Positions 45,191 through 59,171 of a DNA stretch of 64,000 bases are shown here, piece after piece; position 1 is the first letter of the stretch; every line of letters begins with the position of its first letter. Both the position numbers and the translations under genes were made by a program. Below the pieces are notes generated by a model. It was not told the DNA's origin, did no database searches, and worked only from the letters and a program-made list of their open reading frames with translations. Origin of the DNA: Trichoplax sp. H2 (lineage: Eukaryota > Placozoa > Uniplacotomia > Trichoplacea); contig NOWV01000160.1 of assembly GCA_003344405.1 (NCBI GenBank), positions 117,050 through 181,049 of the forward strand. Reading direction: 5' to 3'.

Positions 45191-47280
45191 GGACCACTCG
45201 ATGCATCTAGACTAGCTCATGAAAATTTCATTCATGTTAAAGTTAACCATTATCCTGCTAAAGTGGCAGCTATGCTACATGGGTACCGATAGTAATCAAT
45301 GTAAAATTTTCTCAGAGATGGCACACAGCAGCGAAAAATGCTGCATGTCCATAGGTAGCGTACACAAATGGGGGGGGGGGGTACTGCTCACGCACTGGTT
45401 TTCAGGTAGCGCACATACAGTAGGTGTCAAGTAGATCTGAGAAAGGTTCGGTTCAAATCGTTATGATCTACTGTATATAGTCAAGCTATTTTGAGTGGAA
45501 AACACTCGCGATCGATTTGGCACATCTTCCAAAACGACAAGCTATTCAAACGAGTGCAATGGGGCGGTTAGAGGGTCTTTAGGGCGGGCGGATGGGGATA
45601 ATGTTCCACATAGCTTAAAATACAGAGTTACTATGAAACTTTACAATTTTGGTAAGCACTTGTACTCAACGCTCTGCACACTGCACAGTAGAAATCATAT
45701 CCGGCAACCTTTCTCGACCATCGCGATTTAATGGCATATCATTTATTTTGCCATTTTTTAATTTGACACGCGTGTAGAAAATATTCAATTTCTACCTCAA
45801 ATCAACGACTTGAATGGCTGTGTACGTCTCATGTCGCAGCGGTTAGTCCAGTCAAGTGCGTTTAATTTTGATTCGTACTCGGTACGTTTGACAATGGATT
45901 ATAAGTGCATACTGGGCTGTCTATTTTGCAGGGGAAAAACTTTTCTGTTGGTAATAGACAGCATTCTACAGGTGCTGTTGGAGAGATTACTTTACAAAAG
46001 TCTTCTTTCTGCAATATTGCAATAATTATTTCATGCATCAATGTATAAAATGAGTATGGAAGTTTACAACATGAGGCTCGTATCGACCAAACTTCTTTAC
46101 CAGTTTCAGTTTTATGTTGATACTAGGTTATGTATCTACTACAAGTAGCAGGACTGATCCACACATCAGATATACATGGCAAGCAATGACTGGCAGTATA
46201 TCTCTCACTTGAAATGCTATTCCATTTCTCCGTATTGGACAGGAAATCTATTTATTGCACCTTCATGAAATCACCTGCACCTTATATTGAAATGAAAATT
46301 TCAAGCGAATTTGGACAGTTATCATCTGTAGTGGTCCAGCATGTTGAGCAAAGCTAGTTTGACCCGGAAGTCATTCAACACCGATTATAATCTAGTATAA
46401 ATAACGAAAATGCATATCGACTTCTGTCACTTTGCCACTATGTAAACCCTTTCTATTGATATTATCCTCATCCATCAACAAACACACGCGTATCAAATAC
46501 TGAAATATTAAGTAGTAAGCAGGTAACAAAGAAATGACAACAGGCGATAATTCATAAATGCACATAGATGAATTACAAATACATAACTTCATTGCCACTG
46601 TGTTCAAGAAAATGGACGAAAAATATCCATTGGCCGCATAAATAATTGGATGTACCACGTGTACATCAATATTGTTAAAAATTCGTTTTTCGAGTATAGT
46701 TTATCTATTCTAAGGATAATATTTGAGTAGAGGATGTATTCTGGAGTTGCATGCTAAATTAGCAATGGCTAATATGAAATTAATAAGAAACCGCTATCTT
46801 TGAAAGACAGTAATAGCTGAAGATGATTTTGATCAAGGAATTGTAACAGTCCCTGATTTGTACCAATATTATCCAACGTTTTGCAATTGTTATGATGGAT
46901 CAAAATGAACTAGCGGTATAGGAAATAAGTCTAATTTATCACGCGCGCTAATAAACTCTTAGCTAAATGGATTAAATCATCGTGCGATCATCAATGGTAA
47001 TATTACAATTTCGTATCAATCGATTCAATTAGGCAGACTAGCGCAAGATATAAATATACGAGAACAATTCATTAAATGGTAGTGATATATTCTGGCAAGA
47101 AAGAAAAGAAAATGCTGTCATCAATAAAATATGTAATCTGATAATGCTGATAGCGGCGCCGTTACTTCTGCTTTTATACGCTTAGCCTACCACTGGATTT
47201 TTTTCATGGCTTGATGATGTCTATTATCTCAAAGCCGATTATTCCTATATTATGAACCTTTACAATTAAGTAATCTTCAC
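45191..47280. other. Intergenic right of the satellite
   Basis: It has a G12 homopolymer (45370-45381) and several domainless open frames (45219-45434, 45495-45731, 45810-46025). A minus-strand frame 46392-46658 reads VHPIIYAANGYFSSIF and further hydrophobic stretches; it begins at GTG rather than ATG and I cannot place it in a family. No gene is called. Confidence 0.35.
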
Positions 47281-49969
47281 TCATAAGTTAGAATGTTGCG
47301 TAACTAATGGCGTAACTTCATTAAATTGATCGGCAGTCGAGATGGTTGATCTTTCCAATAGGTTTTCTGTAGACGAGCATTCACTGACATCTACTACCAC
47401 ATTCGGTAAATTATTGCTAGCAGAAACTGTTTCGTGACCGACTGAAATCTGATTGCTATCATTAGCATCTATAGAAAGCTTGCAAAGCGGGCAATTGCGC
47501 TTTCCTTCTACCAAAAACCAAGGATCGATACATTTGCAATGATAGGCTGCAATGATCGGTCATAAATCAGGTTAGTACAATTAAGTGAAACTAATTTTAC
47601 AATTTAAGATTACATATAAGGTTGCATTCATCATTTGCTAACGTATTCTTATGTTATAGAGCGATTCAATGTTTAAAAGCAATCGTATCTTCATCGCCAC
47701 GAACTAATTATCTTTAGCAATTTACCTTTACACTTATACACTTTCTGACAAAAATAATTACTAGGAAAATTACAGGCAGCGATAAGTAACCATATACAGT
47801 ATGAGTTATAGTAAGCATTAAGATAGAAAAATCAAGATTCGAGAAAGGGAAAGTTAGCAAATTGCCATGAATTCTATCCCAGTAATCTATGTTGCAAAAC
47901 AAGCCAAACTTACCATGTTTACATGGCAATATTCTTATCCTATCTTTCAGCGCAAAGTCATCAATACAAATAGCACACATATCTTGACAATCTAAAGCTA
48001 ATATAAATACGCATTAATTGTAGATTTTAGTTTTTATTATACGTAAGCAGTTTTTTAACAATTACTTTAAATGTCTTGCAAGTAATCTATATATGATACC
48101 CCAAAAATTATCAAACTATGTAATTGAATCGCCAAAATAAATTATAAATTTTCATGCCAATATTAAATTACCTTCTGAATATTTAAAAATTGGAACAGTT
48201 TTATCTAAGCGCCTCCGAGCTACTTTATTTTGATACTGTCGATGGCAAAATACATAAGAATACCTAATAATCTAGATGGTTTACAAGAATAGAATTACGA
48301 AGAAATCGTATTGAAACAACATCGAAGTAAGATAGATAGGCAGGCACCAGACAATATATATTAAACTCCCTGCTTGCAAGCCAATTTAGTGAATTAGTTA
48401 ATTTGTAGAAATATTACTTTTCACACAGGTAGTATAAACTGTACATTGTACAATAATAATATACTAGATGCTAGTCTGAAACTGAAATCTTTCCAAAAAC
48501 TTTTTATGTGCAACGAATTTAATTTATTCCAGGTTACTTACCACGCCTAGTACTATAGCAACACATGTGACAGCCACAGTCCCTAAAGAGGTTACATAAT
48601 AACTCCAAGGAACAGGTAATGTTGGAGTAATTTTAATGGTACTCCTATCGATCAAATGATATCCCAAAGCTAAATTATAAACATCTACCAATTTCATTAT
48701 TATTTCTTCTTTTGTTAACAATCTATACTGATATTTATTACTATATGGATAAACAATACAACTATGCGTACATAACAGTCCTTAAATATTAGTTTTAAAA
48801 TTAGTGTAAGTGCCAATATACCACCATTCATTAAGAAATATTTCCTTCTATGATACCTTCAATTCTACCTACTCATTATGATAGCAATAAAATAAAGTAG
48901 TTCTTACCTTGAAATGTAATTGAAGGCATCTGATAATTGGGCTCCGGTATCCTATAAAAATGTAAGTACGATGACAATTCTAATCGTCAGTATAATATCA
49001 CCTGATATAAATGCTATCTTAACTAATGGATTTTAGTACAAAATTGGAGTTTAAGATAAGCTGAATTGTTAACATACTCATAAAAATGATGGTCTCATAT
49101 TTTTATATGGAAAATTGTTTTTAACTTACCGATCCAACAAATACTGATGGGATTTGAATTTTGTTAACAACTAGATCAATAGAATAGAAACTACTAAAAT
49201 CAAGTGTCTTTGAATTATTATTTATATGAGCGCTCATAAATAAAAATTGATTCTATCAATCTGAGTTATCCTTCGCAAAACTTACATAAAACACCGTTCA
49301 TTTGGATTAGTTCATTAGAATCTCGATTAAATATTATAGCAGCTCGATATCCAGCTAATTGTGCGTTGTAAACTTTGGGAGAATAGGGACAATTACCCTG
49401 TCGTATTAGTGCAAACCAATTCGGACCAGTATATGGAGGGGGTTGAATAGGAGAACAACCATCCCTTGGTATGGCATTTACTATCGTTCCCTGTCAGAAA
49501 CGAAGAAAAGAAGAAAATCGCTGAAGTACCAACGGAAAATTATCATGTAGCAACGATACACTTGTTTGATTATCTTTAATGTTATATGCCTACGATGCTA
49601 TTACAAAAGCAAATCAGCGCTATCTTCTAGTTCTCTCAAGGCCCTACTAAATATCTAAGCATATCTTTCAATCGAACAATAATTTCTCCTCACCGTTAAA
49701 CCTTGTTTAGGTAGCCGATCGCCAAAATTTGCAGGAATGTCAACGAATGAAAATGTTTTGTTAGCTGTAGTTATCTACAACGATTAAAACCATAAACACA
49801 TGATTAAAAGATCGATGATATTGATGCTATTACATTATTTCCGATAAATTACATATACTGATAAGTCGTTTATTAGTTATTAACATCAAGAGCTAACCAC
49901 AATAACTTCGGCATTGCCATAGCACAGCATTAATACCATAATTAAAGCTATAAACGCTTTCTTTGTCAT
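47281..49969 (-). CDS. PA-TM-RING-H2 ubiquitin ligase, RNF13/RNF167-like (copy A)
   Basis: A membrane E3 ubiquitin ligase expected in endosomes/lysosomes: luminal protease-associated (PA) domain, one TM helix, cytosolic RING-H2. Exons: 49969-49898 (signal peptide MTKKAFIALIMVLMLCYGNA), 49774-49694 (FGDRLPKQGL), 49490-49282, 49193-49130 (IQIPSVFVG), 48951-48908, 48722-48542 (TM: VTSLGTVAVTCVAIVLGV), 48235-48172 (basic, VARRRLDK), 47991-47914 (RING start MCAICIDDF...ILPCKH), 47546-47281 (YHCKCIDPW...CPLCK, acidic Ser-rich tail). About 352 residues. All RING-H2 ligands are present. The donor after exon 3 is the weak point: the strong GTAAGT site at 49285 gives the wrong phase, so the weaker one at 49281 or a missed microexon is needed. 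It is a tandem paralog of the gene at 52213-56913. Confidence 0.92.
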
Positions 49970-52212
49970 TTCGATATCGTTATACACGCTCACTTATCCC
50001 GAGAAAAGATGGTGCATATAAATAAAAAATTGGATAAAGTCAACACGAAAGTCTTAGACACATTGTCACGAATTTAAAGAATCGCTCTTAAGTATCAGCT
50101 TCGTGGATTGATAGAGCTATTAATAGCTAAATCGAATCTTACTAGTGTTAGTATTTCACCACTATTATCGCGTAATAACGGTTAAAACATCAATCATGAC
50201 AGCTTGCGAGCTATAAACTAGAATCTATCAACATCAAGACTACTAAAATCAGGGAACTTCAATAATGGCTATTTTTAAGATGACAATAAAATGACGACTA
50301 GAATAAAGCTGAAGCTAGTTCTGGTACTAGCGTATAATGAGGTACGATTATTTCATTTTAATTTACCAAAATCAATTGATTCTAGCCTTAATTTTTTATT
50401 TGGAAGAAAGTCTTCAATCCAGGTAAACTAAGCGCAAAATGCTTGACAGCAGGTTGTATAAAAGATATATACTCGTCCTACAGTCTAAAATGTGCAGAAT
50501 AATGAAGATATTATAACTCTGCGAGCCAACAGGTAATACTGCAATCATTACCGGTATGAGGTTTGGGTGTGAAAAAATGATTATTATAATGGGAATTTTA
50601 TTTAGACAATCATAGAAACTAATAGATTGTCAATTATACTCGCCATATGTTCTTTTATATTGTCAATATGCCTGCCAATCGGTTAATTTCATCATTATTG
50701 TAGGCTATTTTTAAATATTGATACCGCCAGACTGTAGCTACACGGAAACATGCCCTTCTGACAATAGAATGTGCAAATAAGGAATAGTATTACGAAATTG
50801 CTCGATCTGAATGATTTTACAATAAAATATTAACAAAATTACGTGAATTTTCATTAATTTTTTGCTATAGCCTCGTTTGAAAATGATAAAAAATTTAAAT
50901 ATAAAATTACGTAAGGTACTGAAAGCAATGGTATAATACATTCAGACCTTAGATTATGTACAATATCCATATTTGACTACATCTGAGCAAATTAGCGTTC
51001 TATGAAAATACAGCACTATAAGAAGACTACGTGAAAGCAATATTGAAATTTTAATTTATGTATAAGTTATCTGATTGGAATAATCTAGTAAGTAATACGC
51101 TTAAATACAGTATAACAATGGTTACGGTTAATACAGTATACTCAGTACGAAGCAACAGTGCTAATGTAAAGTAAAAAATGCAAGTACCTACAGCACGTCA
51201 AGTATAATGAGTGTGGATTCTACTACACTTATTATAAATGAAGTCCTTTTTTTCTGTTTAGTAGTTTCAGCTAATTACAGTAGTAATTAAAACACGGTAG
51301 CATTAAGAAGTAGAATAGTTTATTATGCTTATAATCTCGTGTCACGTTAGAGATTTGCTTAATTTTAATAACTCAGATTTTAAGTTAGACGATTGCGAAC
51401 CTAAGGGATTGTAAAACCCAAGCACTACATTCTGATATGGATTAATTAAAGATGTAAAATGTGATACGAGATCGTTTTTAGCCCTGAAGACTTATAAAAT
51501 TTACACCGTTTACAGTGATATCTATTGGATACTCTAATTTATCAAAAACCTTAAAGAGCTCAAAAAATGAATTTATAAAACAGTGGCTTTAAACGCAATC
51601 ATGCTATTTATAACGGTTTAAAACTGGCATAATATATGATAGAACGACTATTGCTGATATCACTGAAATATTTCTTAAACTTATTTATTACATTTCTTCA
51701 CGATTACAATTATATCATTTTAAATCATATTCTTTCAGCATTACTATTAGAATTCTACAAAATTATTGATATTTTCTATTCTATATCATAATTATTGACC
51801 ACTGTTTAATTTAAAATTACATTATTATAATATACTGTACATTATGCTCTACAATTCTAGAGGCCCGCATTTATAGCCTTGTTTCTGCATCATCATCAAA
51901 CTAAGGCTAAAGTTATATTGCATTATAAGAGTAAGCTTCATTTTATAAAATAGTAAATAGCTAATTTTAAAAATTAAGATTTGGAGACTCATATTAGTTT
52001 TGCATGGGAATAAAATGATTTGTATTCGACATGGAAAGATTCTATCCTCTCTAATTAATATCTAAATTTAACCTCATGAAGATTTAATTGAAATCTAATC
52101 GGCTAAGAAGATTCAGAATTCATTATAAGCAGCTACAGTAATTCATATACAAAATTGTCCTAAATAAAATTTCGATCAAGGGGTTTACTACAATAATCAG
52201 CATTAATTAAGA
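49970..52212. other. Intergenic between the two RING ligases
   Basis: A 2.2 kb spacer between paralogs in the same orientation, very AT-rich, holding the promoter of copy A and the 3' UTR of copy B. No exon, repeat or RNA gene recognised; the minus-strand frame 50738-50941 has no domain. Confidence 0.4.
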
Positions 52213-55200
52213 TTATTTTGGAGAGTCAGAAAGAGTTAGTTCAGGTTGTAGATTATACAACATTAGCGGTGTCGATTCAGAAGTGCCAGTGGCTCCCAGT
52301 GCCGCTTCCGCGCCCTCGTGATTTGTAATTGCTGATGCTGCATATTGGTTAGGTTCGGTTTCTTCCTCTGTACGATTGCATTCACAATCTGTTTGCTCCG
52401 CTTTCTTGTTAATAGGCTGCTTGCACAAGGGACAAGTGCTTTTATCTTGGCCTAATATCCAAGGATCAATACATCGAGCATGGAAAGCTAAAGTAGCCAA
52501 ATCATATGAAACACTATATTATTACATTGAAGCTTGACTAAAATGTTTGATGGAATTATCGTGAAAGTTTCACAGTGCTACAGATTTTTCAAAATTTCTA
52601 AATTCTAGTCATGGAGTCCATTACGAATTTAAAATGCATGCCCATTTACCATGATTGCAAGGCAAAAGTCTCAGCTTATCATTATCTTCATAATCTTCCA
52701 AGCAAACAGCGCAAACATCGTAAATTTGATCGTCTCGACCTAAAAATGCAAAGACAGCAAGAATTGAGACATTACGTTTTTGGAATTAATGATGCAGTTT
52801 TAAAATGATATACCATACAGTAATATTTGGAGAAATTTTTACTATTTAGTTATGGTTACATAAAGGAAGAACAGAACCAGAAATATTGTATTTTCCATAT
52901 AGCTGATATTTAATTGATCTAATCTGGCTTAAAATAATGTTTCCTTTCATTTATTTGCAAGGCCTAAAATGTCACCGGTGATGCATATTCATATTTAAAA
53001 ACGTATTAATTAGAAATATTTCAGCCTTCTCAATATCTTAATTAATAAACTTTACCTATCTCTATTAATCATTCAGAGTATTAAAAGAAACTATTACTGG
53101 TTTAAGAGAATTTGTATTCAATTGAAGTAATATGAAACAAGAATTGTTCCATCACCCTCCCTGAAATTAAGAAAATTACTCAAGTCAAATTTATCACCTT
53201 TACTATTATTTATAAGTCAATGAGTTTATTTTGATATTGAAAAATTATGTAATGAATCATAACATAAGTTTTCACCAATATTGTACAGCATATATACTTA
53301 TACGTTGTATGCGTGCTATATGAATATCGGTGTAGTTCTATAATACATCATTCATTATCTCCTTGTCAGTTGTCCATCGGTTATATAAACTATCCTGTTT
53401 TCGCCTAGAGTATATTGTAATTTTCTCTGTCTCAATAAATCAGTTCTTCTTCGCTCTAACTTGTCTCTTGTATTTCACTGAAAATTAATTCATCAAATCC
53501 CAGTAAACATTCTAACCTCTTACGATATAGATATGAAGAGATCAATCTTCTGCATATGAAAATTAGCAAATTTAGCCCTCAAGTCAATTAATTGCATCCA
53601 GTTTCATACTTTGCAGAAAATAGATCCCTAAGTATAGCGCGATGATAAATAGTAAGATTGCGGCACTAATCCGTAGGAGTTTCAAAGGTACTATATTTAG
53701 GTACAGAATGGTCAAGGGCTATTAATGAAAAATTTAGGAGTGACAGCCATAGCCTTAAGTGAAAATGTAAGGCACCTCTGTTGATGGCATCAACGTGTCT
53801 CGGTAACTAGTACAGTAACTAGATTATGATCGACTTAGAGTGTAGGATGGCAATTACGCTGGCTTGCAGTTCCTCTTTCGAGGCATATTAAGTATGGAGC
53901 TGGGTAAGGAAATCGATAGCCTGAATTAGATTAAAATTTGAGATGTTTGGAGAATAATTTGGTAAATATGTTTGTCAGCATGTTGTAATGCGGATATATA
54001 AATGACTGATTCCTATCGGGGGAGTTTAGTTCTAAGATCTAGCTGCGTCCGGTATAGATTAGGTTATCTGAATTTGCTACTATAATATTTAACAATTAAA
54101 TTCAGTAATAACTTGCTTTATCCGCAAACATTATATGTTATTCTACAATAGGCTATTTAATACTATGCATAACTAATAAATTTGGGTTAAAATTAGCTGC
54201 TTATGCAAGGTGCTGCATTTGGTAACAGCAATCTAACAGATAGCTAATTGACGAGATTAAATGCTCTACCTTTCTTAAACTTTTTAGTTGGTAAAGAATC
54301 GACGCGTCGACGAAGCCTGTTTCGATCTCGATGCTTCTGAACCATCATATGCAAACCACTGATTGCCTTTTAATTACAATCATGAATAGCAACGATTATA
54401 AATTAAAATTATTATTTATCTTATCAGGAGAAAGCTATGAATTGAGATAGTTATTCTGATAGTAACTTTTTAAGTTCAACCTGATCAAATATCTACTTTG
54501 GAATGAAAGCATATAAAGTATACCGTACATACCAGTCCTAATAGCATCAGAATACAAATTACTCCAATCATTACAAAAGGTAAGCAGTAAAAAGTCCATA
54601 ATGATGGAAACGTTCTAGCCAAAACTATTGTCGCTCTAGTGACAAAAATTAGAAATAGACAATTCAAAATAAATGCCTGAATCTCTGGATTAATATTTGC
54701 TTCTCTTTTATTTCGATTAGTGAATAAATTAAGGTACCCCGTGGCATAAAAGAAAGACTCTCGCAGAGCAAATCCAGTTTCCTAAAGTCATAAAGACACA
54801 ATAAGCCGTGCAAAAAATCCTAAAATTCAAACTGATTTGATTAATTAATATTTATTATCTTCATTTTCATTTGGGAGTTCTCATTACAATTATCATACAC
54901 TAGAGTCAAATCTACATTTAAAAGCATCGGTAAGTCCTCAGGATGAGAGTACATTGGGTATTTCCCTAGCTGTTAAATTTATTCATGGTTCTGACTAATT
55001 TGACCAGTAAATAACAACAACGATGGTAGAATTATATTATTGACAGAGAAATCGATTACATCTGAAATTGAATACTAATGAACTTTAAGATTAAAAGTTT
55101 TAGCCTCTATTTAATATAAATGTATAACTAGATATGCTGTCGATTACTTAAAATGCGAAACCGTAGAAAGCACCTGCTTTTGATCACACTAAAATGATGA

Positions 55201-56913
55201 AAGGATTAATTTAATGGTTAACAATTTTTTCCTTTTATAGCTGCTCGTAGATGGATTAATATTAGTATCTACCAAAATAAATTTAAATACTCTTAGCTTA
55301 AGTCTAATATATGGATTGATTTAACGCTATTTCTGTATTTGAAATATAGTAATAATGACTAGATAGCGTAACTTTAAGTTCTAAAATTCTGTATGAATTA
55401 GTGATGAAATCTTTAGCACTAGCTGATATTACAAACATTTCTAGCATAAATAGTTCTTTACTAATACTGCAAATCAGTACCATTTCGTTTAAAAGATCTC
55501 CGTATGGTAAAATTTGACGTTAACTTTGTACTAAATTAGTGAGAACAATTCTCAATGGCTAGTTTTAGATAAATTGTAGCAAAGATGATTACATTTAGAG
55601 ATTCAGTGTTTGCTATTAAAGATATTTGCTTAGTAATATGATTATTGGCCAATTTTTGCAACGCTTGGTCTACTCATATAGAATGATGTGATTATGATAA
55701 CGAAGGCTTTAGTGAACATTCTAAAGGTTTAAGTTATCTATATTTTGAAGACTCATAGGTAGATTTCTATCGTGCATAATACAATTAAATCTGCTCTAGT
55801 ACAGCCAAAATAATGAATAGCTCTACTAGAACATTATTCTTAGTCAATTTAGAACTGGAATACGTATATATTTGTTAATTGTAAGACTTGATGACAATTA
55901 AATGTAGAATTTTCTGTTGATAGTATTTTAGTCTTAGAAGTTAGTCACAATTTAGTCTACTCAATACTAATATTAAAATTAAAAATAAGACATATAATCA
56001 ATCTTATCATCAAAATATTCAAACTTACTTCGCCGACAAAAATTGAAGGTATCTGAACAACTGCGAAGTCTAAAATACAATTAAGCAACTATCGTTTATA
56101 AACGATCGTAATATAATAAATGGTGAATAAAACACGCAAACTATTCCCCTATTCCTTAAATCAGAGGACAATTTTAATATCTTTCTAATAGAAATAATTA
56201 AACACCTGGTCCACCTTCCATTCGTGTTATTTCATTGGATCCACCATTATTATATACGATAGCGGCAGCGTATCCAGCCTGTTGGGCCGTATAAACTTTG
56301 ACAGAAAAATCACATCCGCCACGCCTAATGACCACAAACCAATTTAATTTAGATGAATTATAAGGCGGCGGACGAATTGTGGAGCAGGCATCTATTGGAT
56401 TAGCTGTATTAATAATGCCCTGAAATAGAATTTTCAGAGTTCAATTTAGCAATAATCTTAAATTTACTCATTTATTAGTTACATAAGAGCGCATATAAGT
56501 CGGATTTCATAACCACTATGCCTTGCAAAACTACATTTTAGAACAGAAACGCACTCTCAGTCCATTCATCGGAAGGCGAGGTCCAAATTTTGCTTCCAAA
56601 CTTGGAAACACGAATGTTACGTTGGTTGCTGTGGTCTAAAGATAGAAATTCAATAAGTAACCTAATTTCGTTATTTTAAGTTAGTTATATCATTTAATCT
56701 CATCATCCTATCACTTTTCTACGTACGACTGTAACTATGAATTGGACTAGTACAGATCAAGGCAACATTATCTCAGTCGAATCCTAAGCAAGTGAGTCAA
56801 TTAGTTTTTAATAGTATTTTACTTACCGCATAAAGCTCACCATTGACCTTGTGTAGCAATAAAATTAACGCTACAGTAGAAGCAAGATAATACTTGACCA
56901 TTAATACGGACAT
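52213..56913 (-). CDS. PA-TM-RING-H2 ubiquitin ligase, RNF13/RNF167-like (copy B)
   Basis: Same family and layout as the downstream copy. Exons: 56913-56827 (signal peptide [20 protein letters not shown]), 56635-56555 ([11 protein letters not shown]; 81 bases as in copy A), 56419-56206 (PA domain: [32 protein letters not shown]), 56069-56029 ([10 protein letters not shown]), 54781-54533 (long luminal segment then [18 protein letters not shown]), 54366-54270 (basic [20 protein letters not shown]), 52739-52650 (RING start [20 protein letters not shown]), 52487-52213 (FHARCIDPW...CPLCK; tail). About 377 residues; phases join throughout. The motif LPCNHAFHARC gives the RING-H2 His pair. The juxtamembrane segment is closer to vertebrate RNF13 than that of copy A. 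Two introns exceed 1.2 kb. Substrate unknown. Confidence 0.94.
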
Positions 56914-59171
56914 ATTTGCTAGAAAGAATGGCGTGGTCCTAACTATATCCAGAGTACCCAAATGAGTAGGAATGGATAAGTTTTCTTACGAAAGTATTAT
57001 ATTATCAAATTAATAGAAATAATGCAATATTGAGCGGATCGAGAACTATATAGAATTAAATGATCAGGAACAGAGGAAATAGACACTATTTCATATACTG
57101 TAGGGATTAAAATAAAGAGAATTAATATTCGAAAGTTAAGAGCTAATATCTCAGGCGTATATCCGCGTATGGAAAGTCTACAATTATTCAAAACTTGTTG
57201 TAAAACTTGTACCATGAACAAAAATTTAGTGCGAGTAGTTTAGGCAATTATACAATTAATTAATTAATGATATTCAAGCGTATTGCTCTATATCTGATAT
57301 TTCTATTCACATCATTTTCTAGTATAGTTAAAAATATGCGTAACATAATACTTTTCGTCTAGATCAGAATGCAATATTTACTAATTATTGAAATGCGTTA
57401 GTTTGCATTCTTTAGCGATAGCATTCAATTGTAATGGACGTAAATGAAAACTTAGAAAGCTAACGAAGTTTATTTCAAAATGCAATTGACAAAATTTAAG
57501 GATAACTATCATCGGAGACTATTGAATAAATATTCAACTATTCTTTCGTGTCAGAACTATATTGTAATAACTTCTACAATCCCAAAATCTAGCGTACAAG
57601 TAGCAGCTATTTATTTTTCGATTATTCTTGATCGATCGATGGATGGTACGGTGTGATTGTATCGTTGAAAATCTGCTTAGCTATTTCGATGGTCGAAATG
57701 TACTGAAATTACTTATCGTTGTCTACTTGCTGTCTGATTAAATTTAAAATTTTGAACATTTTCAATTCCATATCTAGGTAGAATATTTATAAAACACTTC
57801 TGATACACTAAATGACCTATTCGATAACGTTGCCATACCCAGGTAGATCATAAACCATATTGGAATTGCACTTGTTGGTGTGGAAAGTACCGCAAAGCTT
57901 GGATTAAAACTGCTATCGTATGTAACACCAACGGGACAAACATAAGTGACAAGTCGATAAAAATAGGAATTAAACGTCAGGCAGCATATGCTTTATAAAT
58001 ACGCTAAGCTTTATCGCTTGCAATGATCAATATAAGTATTATACAAGGACAAGAGTGTGTACCGTATCCCGTGATATATATATATACACAGTGTATGAGA
58101 TTTAAATATGCAAAAAAGTGACGTTACATTCGACCACTTTCTTAATATTCCAGATTGCAAGCGTTATGAGCTAGGAATAGCCCTAACTTGCAACAAGGAT
58201 TGAGAGGATGATTTCTATCCTCTACTACTGTTATTTGGAATACCAGACAATTGGTATTCCAAGGCAGTTAGGGTTTAACACAAGGAGACCTTCAAGACTT
58301 ACTAGAAAATCACAAGCTAATATATTATCGGCGAACTCGCCGTTATATAGGTTTCGGACGTAAAACCGGTTTAGCTACAAAAGTCACCTAGTCTATTAGA
58401 AATTAACCAAATTAATACCCAAAAGAGATTCTATCTGTACAGATTAGATACAGTCTAATCCTATTAAATTTACTGTAACAGTATTAAAATAATCAATGCT
58501 TATAGATAGTTTAACAGATAAATATAAAGCTATCCTACTAAGACATTTCCTCTAAAGAATTGTACTTTGAATCTGAACAACCAAGGGGGTGATACATATA
58601 ATCCAGTTTAGCTGGTTGGCAGTTACTATTTTAAAGTCTATGTAATCCTAAATTAAGGATATCAACTGTTAACCACTAAAATTACAACTAAGGAGACCGT
58701 AAATCATTTCTGAGATATAAACACATATAGAACGTAACATAGAAATAAAGTATACGTCACGAAGATTACTTTCGTGACACAAAGACAACAATAAATTTTA
58801 TTTTGTTTAGGAAAAGAATATCAATATACATTACATTTCAACCCGCTTTACTAAAGCGAAACGTAAGTAAGGTCGGGTACAAACATTATGTACAATTGGA
58901 CAGTAACTTCAGAAACACAACTGAAAAATCATTTTACCATGGGTCTATTATCTAGCCAATGCTAACGTAATAATCAACAGTTAAGGGAAGAATATTGTCG
59001 TTGAAAACTTTTCAATAGCATTGAATACCTAAAGCTACCAATTTTTAAAACATACATTCGGATAAAGCTACATAAATTCTTCTCATCCCTGCATGCAGAT
59101 GTCAAAATTTACACTACGCTTTGATGATATTCCATAATGATAAGAAATATAAAATTACAAGGTGAATGATA
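56914..59171. other. Intergenic between RING ligase B and GTF2F2, hairpin-rich
   Basis: The 5' flank of the RING ligase lies on the left, GTF2F2 3' UTR on the right. A TA run sits near 58073-58085. Between about 58.2 and 58.9 kb the sequence is unusually rich in short perfect stem-loops (listed separately). No exon is supported; minus-strand frame 56997-57221 has no domain. Confidence 0.45.
58203..58858. other. Cluster of short perfect stem-loops, function unknown
   Basis: Perfect stems seen directly: 58203-58223 (AGAGGAT, 7 bp, loop 7); 58235-58262 (TTGGAATACCA, 11 bp, loop 6); 58329-58342 (CGGCGA, 6 bp, loop 2); 58433-58444 (ATCTGTACAGAT, 12-base palindrome); 58442-58460 (GATTAGA, 7 bp, loop 5); 58603-58615 (CCAG, 4 bp); 58756-58778 (GTCACGAA, 8 bp); 58844-58858 (CGCTTTA, 7 bp, loop 1). 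The density looks like a folded RNA or a relic of an organellar or intron-like sequence, but I recognise no RNA family. Confidence 0.55.

Noticed and set aside
46392-46658. Minus-strand hydrophobic open frame (VHPIIYAANGY), briefly considered as a receptor TM7-like fragment
   Set aside because: The order of motifs does not fit a receptor, it starts with GTG, and no partner exon or domain is visible.
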